Of a DNA stretch of 8,201 bases, positions 5,908-8,201 are shown in pieces. Numbering within the stretch: position 1 is the first letter of the stretch; the number at the start of each line of letters is the position of its first letter. The notes under the pieces are model-generated. The model made no database searches. It worked only from the letters and a program-made list of their open reading frames with translations, and had not been told where the DNA came from. The stretch lies in NCBI GenBank assembly GCA_900541135.1, contig UQIG01000048.1:1-8201 (forward strand). The letters run 5' to 3'. The stretch comes from an uncultured Collinsella sp. (GTDB lineage: Bacteria; Actinomycetota; Coriobacteriia; Coriobacteriales; Coriobacteriaceae). The position numbers and the translations under genes are program-made.

Positions 5908-6605
5908 ATGCCACCCCGGTTTATATGCGCATTCGACGCCGCATCGAGGAACGTATCGAGCGCGGTATATATCCCACGGGTTCCATGATTCCGTCCGAAA
6001 AAGACCTTGCCGAGGAATTTGGTACGACACGCTTGACCATCCGAAGCGCTGTCGATGAGCTGGTTCGGCGCGGGCAGATTCGCCGTGTTCGGGGAAAAGG
6101 TGCCTTTGTGGCGCAGAAAGTACCTGCTTTTTTTGAACGCACGGTCGGTTTCCGTGAATCGGTCCGTGCTTCGGGCGGCGAGCCGTCCGTCCGTATTCTC
6201 GCGCGTTCCAAGCGTTATGCGGGGCCATATTACGCCGACCTGTTTGGCATCGCCGAGGACGACCTGCTCTATTCCGTTCGACGCCTGAACTGCATAAACG
6301 GTAGCCCCGTATCGATTGAGACGGCGCTGATTCCCTGCCTGCTGTTCCCAACCATCGAAGATATTGACGTGTCGGTCTTCAGTTTGTACGAGACCTATGA
6401 GATGCTGGGCCGAAAGCCAGTCATGGCACAGGAAAAGCTCGATATCGAAGCGCTGGGCGCACGAGATGCCGGCCTCCTTGGACTGGAACAGGGCGATCTT
6501 GTTTTGCTTTTGGAATGCGTGAGCTATGACGCGAGCGGTCAGGCTATCGAGTATGTAAAGTCCTTCAATCGTGGCGATACGGGCGGCTACACCTATACGT
6601 ACTAG
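5892..6605 (+). CDS. GntR-family regulator, HutC/UTRA type (second of a tandem pair)
   Basis: This 237-residue protein has the winged helix at about 8-75 with IPSEKDLAEEFGTTRLTIRS (33-52) and the wing RVRGKGAFV (65-73). A UTRA domain follows at about 85-230 (DLLYSVRRLNCINGSPVSIE, SLYETYEMLG, QAIEYVKSFNRGDTGGYTYTY split across the end). It has the same architecture as its neighbour but clearly diverged sequence, so the pair is an old duplication or a recruited paralogue rather than a recent copy. Its ATG lies inside the 3' end of the first regulator (16-nt overlap, +1 shift), with GGCAGGTG about four bases before the start. The two proteins might heterodimerise or recognise different ligands for one locus. 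An intergenic region with HutC-like operator candidates and the SIS gene follow in the same orientation. Confidence 0.92.
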   Translation: MAETVDATPVYMRIRRRIEERIERGIYPTGSMIPSEKDLAEEFGTTRLTIRSAVDELVRRGQIRRVRGKGAFVAQKVPAFFERTVGFRESVRASGGEPSVRILARSKRYAGPYYADLFGIAEDDLLYSVRRLNCINGSPVSIETALIPCLLFPTIEDIDVSVFSLYETYEMLGRKPVMAQEKLDIEALGARDAGLLGLEQGDLVLLLECVSYDASGQAIEYVKSFNRGDTGGYTYTY

Positions 6606-6661
6606 CTGGTATTCTGTGAATAACGGCTGGGAAACTAACCAGTTTTGATCGTTGGGTCAGC

Positions 6662-6671
6662 TGTATATACA
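6662..6671. promoter_or_regulatory. HutC-type operator candidate
   Basis: TGTATATACA is a perfect 10-bp palindrome. Its core GTATATAC fits the GT-N-TA-N-AC form reported for HutC-subfamily GntR regulators. It lies 20-30 bp upstream of TTGACC, and the two upstream genes encode HutC-type proteins, so binding by one of them is plausible. Confidence 0.5.
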
Positions 6672-6728
6672 ACCTTACAGGGCTCAAAATTGACCGTTCG
6701 CCGATGGGGATAAATTAATCGACAAAAA

Positions 6729-6770
6729 GGTATCAAAAAGCCGTAACCTGTAACTGTGATTGGTATCAAA
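6729..6770. promoter_or_regulatory. Direct repeat GGTATCAAA, possible second operator pair
   Basis: The 9-mer GGTATCAAA occurs at 6729-6737 and 6762-6770, 33 bp apart (about three helical turns). The second copy is part of an imperfect dyad, GTAT-CAA-ATAC (6763-6773). The copies lie just upstream of the SIS gene, between the TTGACC/TAAATT candidate promoter and the ATG, where a bound repressor would block transcription. Confidence 0.4.
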
Positions 6771-6798
6771 TACTAATGATTTGTTACGAGGTGAGACG

Positions 6799-7914
6799 AT
6801 GAAGATGCTCGATTACGTTCAGCTTGCCCATGTGCGTATGGGGGAGAACCTCGAGCGTTCGTCTGAGCTGGTAGCGCAGCTCGTTGATATTTTCCAGTCC
6901 GGTTCTTTTGACGCGCTGCGCATCGTTGCTTCGGGTTCGTCGCGCCATGCCGCCGATTGCGCCCGCGATTACCTGCAAGATGCGCTGCAGATGCAGGTGT
7001 CCGTTGTGACGCCCGAGGCCTTCGTCGATTTTGAACACACCTATCCGCAGCATGTGCTCAACATTGCCGTTTCGCAGAGTGGCTATTCGACCAATACGAT
7101 TGCGGCGCTCGATTACATGCGCGCACACGATATGGCTGCAGTTGCGCTCACGGCAAACGTCGAGGCACCCATCAAGGAACACGCTGACATCGTTCTTGAC
7201 TACGGTGTGGGCGTCGAGTCGGTGGACTTTGTGACTCTGGGCGTCGAGGTGCTCGTTGAGTACCTGGTGCTCTTTGGCATTTACGGCGGTCAGGCGCGCG
7301 GAACGATTGACGCCAAGGGCGTTGCCCAGCGTCTTGACGACCTGCGCGAGGCTATCCATGCCAATGCCGTGATGTGCAAGACCGCCGAGGCATATGTCCA
7401 AGACCACATGCTCGAGCTTTCTGAGCACACGCCCGCCATGGTCGTCGGCAACGGCCCCAACTATGGCGTTGCCGAAGAGGCGGCCCTCAAGCTGAGCGAG
7501 ACCATCAAGATTCCTGCCATGCATCACGAAGGCGAGGAGTTCGTCCACGGTCCCGAGATGCAGATCGTTCCGGGCTATCTGGTGTTTATCGTCGACGATC
7601 CGCAGGGGTCGGAGCGTCTTGCGAATATCGCTGATGCGCTATCGAACGTTACGACAAAAACGGTGCTGCTCACGGCCCATCCCAAGGGTAGGGCTCACGA
7701 GGTTGCGGTGCCTCAGGTGGCTCCGCTGCTCAGCGCAATTCCCAATCTTGTGTTCTTCCAGACGATTGCGGCCATGATAGCCGAGCGTCTGAAGTCATGG
7801 GACGTGCACCCGTATCTTGATGCCGTCTCCAAGCAAATGGAGGTCAAGGCAGAGGGCTACGAAGAGTCAGTCAATGCGCTTAAGGCCAAAGCGGCCGAGT
7901 GTTACGGAATGTAA
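6799..7914 (+). CDS. SIS-domain sugar-phosphate isomerase/deglycase-like protein
   Basis: This 371-residue cytosolic protein has two SIS domains in the arrangement of the isomerase half of GlmS and of AgaS/FrlB/GfrF-type enzymes. SIS1 has the phosphosugar-binding serines in VASGSSRHAAD (43-53) and VSQSGYSTNTIAAL (91-104). SIS2 begins near LSEHTPAMVVGNGPNYGVAEEAA, and the catalytic segment MHHEGEEFVHGPE (241-253) carries the E and H expected in this superfamily. There is no glutamine-amidotransferase domain, so it is not glucosamine-6-P synthase. Related stand-alone enzymes deaminate or deglycate 6-phosphorylated amino sugars or Amadori products. AGGTGA lies four bases before the chosen ATG at 6799. 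An upstream in-frame ATG at 6760 lacks a site and falls in the direct repeat. A second SIS gene follows 60 nt later. The substrate is inferred, not shown. Confidence 0.88.
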   Translation: MKMLDYVQLAHVRMGENLERSSELVAQLVDIFQSGSFDALRIVASGSSRHAADCARDYLQDALQMQVSVVTPEAFVDFEHTYPQHVLNIAVSQSGYSTNTIAALDYMRAHDMAAVALTANVEAPIKEHADIVLDYGVGVESVDFVTLGVEVLVEYLVLFGIYGGQARGTIDAKGVAQRLDDLREAIHANAVMCKTAEAYVQDHMLELSEHTPAMVVGNGPNYGVAEEAALKLSETIKIPAMHHEGEEFVHGPEMQIVPGYLVFIVDDPQGSERLANIADALSNVTTKTVLLTAHPKGRAHEVAVPQVAPLLSAIPNLVFFQTIAAMIAERLKSWDVHPYLDAVSKQMEVKAEGYEESVNALKAKAAECYGM

Positions 7915-7974
7915 GCGGGTTTTGATGCCCGTTGGCATGGGGGATGTGGAAACAACCCCAGAAAGGAGAGACAA

Positions 7975-8201
7975 ATGAAGGAAACCGAGAAGATCGAGAT
8001 CATGCATTTCGACCAGGAGGGCTATCTCGAGGACGGCAAGGCGCTCTACGAGACCGGCAAGAAGATGACCGCGCTCGCCGACAAGGTCGCCGACGAGGGC
8101 TACGACGCCGTGTTCCTGATGGGCGTCGGCGGCACCTGGGACGAGCTCATGCAGCTCGAGTACCTCATGAACAAGTTCGGCGACCGCGACCTCGAGGTCT
8201 A
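7975..8201 (+). CDS. Second SIS-domain protein (FrlB/GfrE-like), 5' part only
   Basis: ATG at 7975 is preceded by AAAGGAG six bases upstream, an excellent ribosome site. The reading frame stays open for 75 codons to the window edge. It begins MKETEKIEIMHFDQEGYLED and contains YDAVFLMGVGGTWDELMQ (43-60), the first strand and phosphosugar loop of an N-terminal SIS domain, with a spacing similar to the fructoselysine-6-P deglycase FrlB. Its codon use is markedly GC-rich at third positions (mostly -C/-G), closer to xfp than to the preceding SIS gene, suggesting strong expression. The rest of the SIS domains, including the catalytic E/H, lies beyond the window, so the family call rests on about 75 residues and its neighbour. 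Confidence 0.75.
   Translation, partial: MKETEKIEIMHFDQEGYLEDGKALYETGKKMTALADKVADEGYDAVFLMGVGGTWDELMQLEYLMNKFGDRDLEV

Larger units (their letters stand above)
6606..6798 (+). promoter_or_regulatory. Regulatory gap upstream of the SIS genes
   Basis: This 193-bp AT-richer gap separates the second GntR gene from the SIS gene. It contains a GT-N-TA-N-AC palindrome (6662-6671), a TTGACC hexamer (6690-6695) with TAAATT 15 nt downstream (6711-6716) as a possible sub-optimal promoter, and a direct repeat GGTATCAAA (6729-6737 and 6762-6770). The change in base composition compared with the flanking genes and the density of short repeats support a regulated promoter for the SIS operon. Confidence 0.5.

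Noticed and set aside
5563..6351. 262-codon minus-strand frame spanning the two GntR genes
   Set aside because: It crosses both real genes, has no domain, and is rich in R, H and P as expected for an antisense shadow.
6603..6646. Terminator after the second GntR gene (CTGGT/ACCAG followed by TTTT)
   Set aside because: It is only a 5-7 bp stem with a loop of about 27 nt and four T, too weak to call.

Overview
The window looks like a chromosomal segment of a high-GC, anaerobic gut actinobacterium of the class Coriobacteriia, most likely Collinsella or a close relative. This is inferred from the GC-rich codon use, the phosphoketolase, and SIS-domain genes of a kind I associate with Collinsella sugar-amine loci. 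No rRNA or other taxonomic marker is present, so the assignment is provisional.

Layout. Positions 1-190 (minus strand) hold the 5' end of murB (cell-wall synthesis). A divergent intergenic region with a 23-bp perfect inverted repeat separates it from a LacI-family regulator (431-1459, plus). Next comes xfp (1664-4192, plus), a complete phosphoketolase. Its promoter region carries two near-identical AAAACGTTTT palindromes 21 bp apart, a good candidate target for the adjacent LacI-type protein. A 420-bp non-coding stretch (4193-4612) holds two very long hairpins whose stems differ but whose 11-nt loop and flanking GAAGT/ACTTC pairs are nearly the same, in opposite orientation. It is followed by a small protein of unknown function (4613-5101), two overlapping GntR/HutC-type regulators (5140-5907 and 5892-6605), a regulatory gap with HutC-like operator candidates (6606-6798), a two-domain SIS sugar-phosphate isomerase/deglycase-like protein (6799-7914), and the start of a second SIS protein (7975 to the window edge).

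How the parts may work together. LacI plus xfp looks like a regulated central-carbon module: phosphoketolase splits xylulose-5-P or fructose-6-P to acetyl-phosphate. The two GntR/UTRA regulators and the two SIS genes look like a sugar-amine or Amadori-product (fructoselysine/glucoselysine-like) catabolic locus that continues past the right edge. The regulators probably sense a phosphorylated sugar-amine. The substrate is inference only.

The most unusual signal is the set of three long hairpins, particularly the pair at 4206-4491, which behaves like a structured repeat family with a conserved loop and compensated arm changes.
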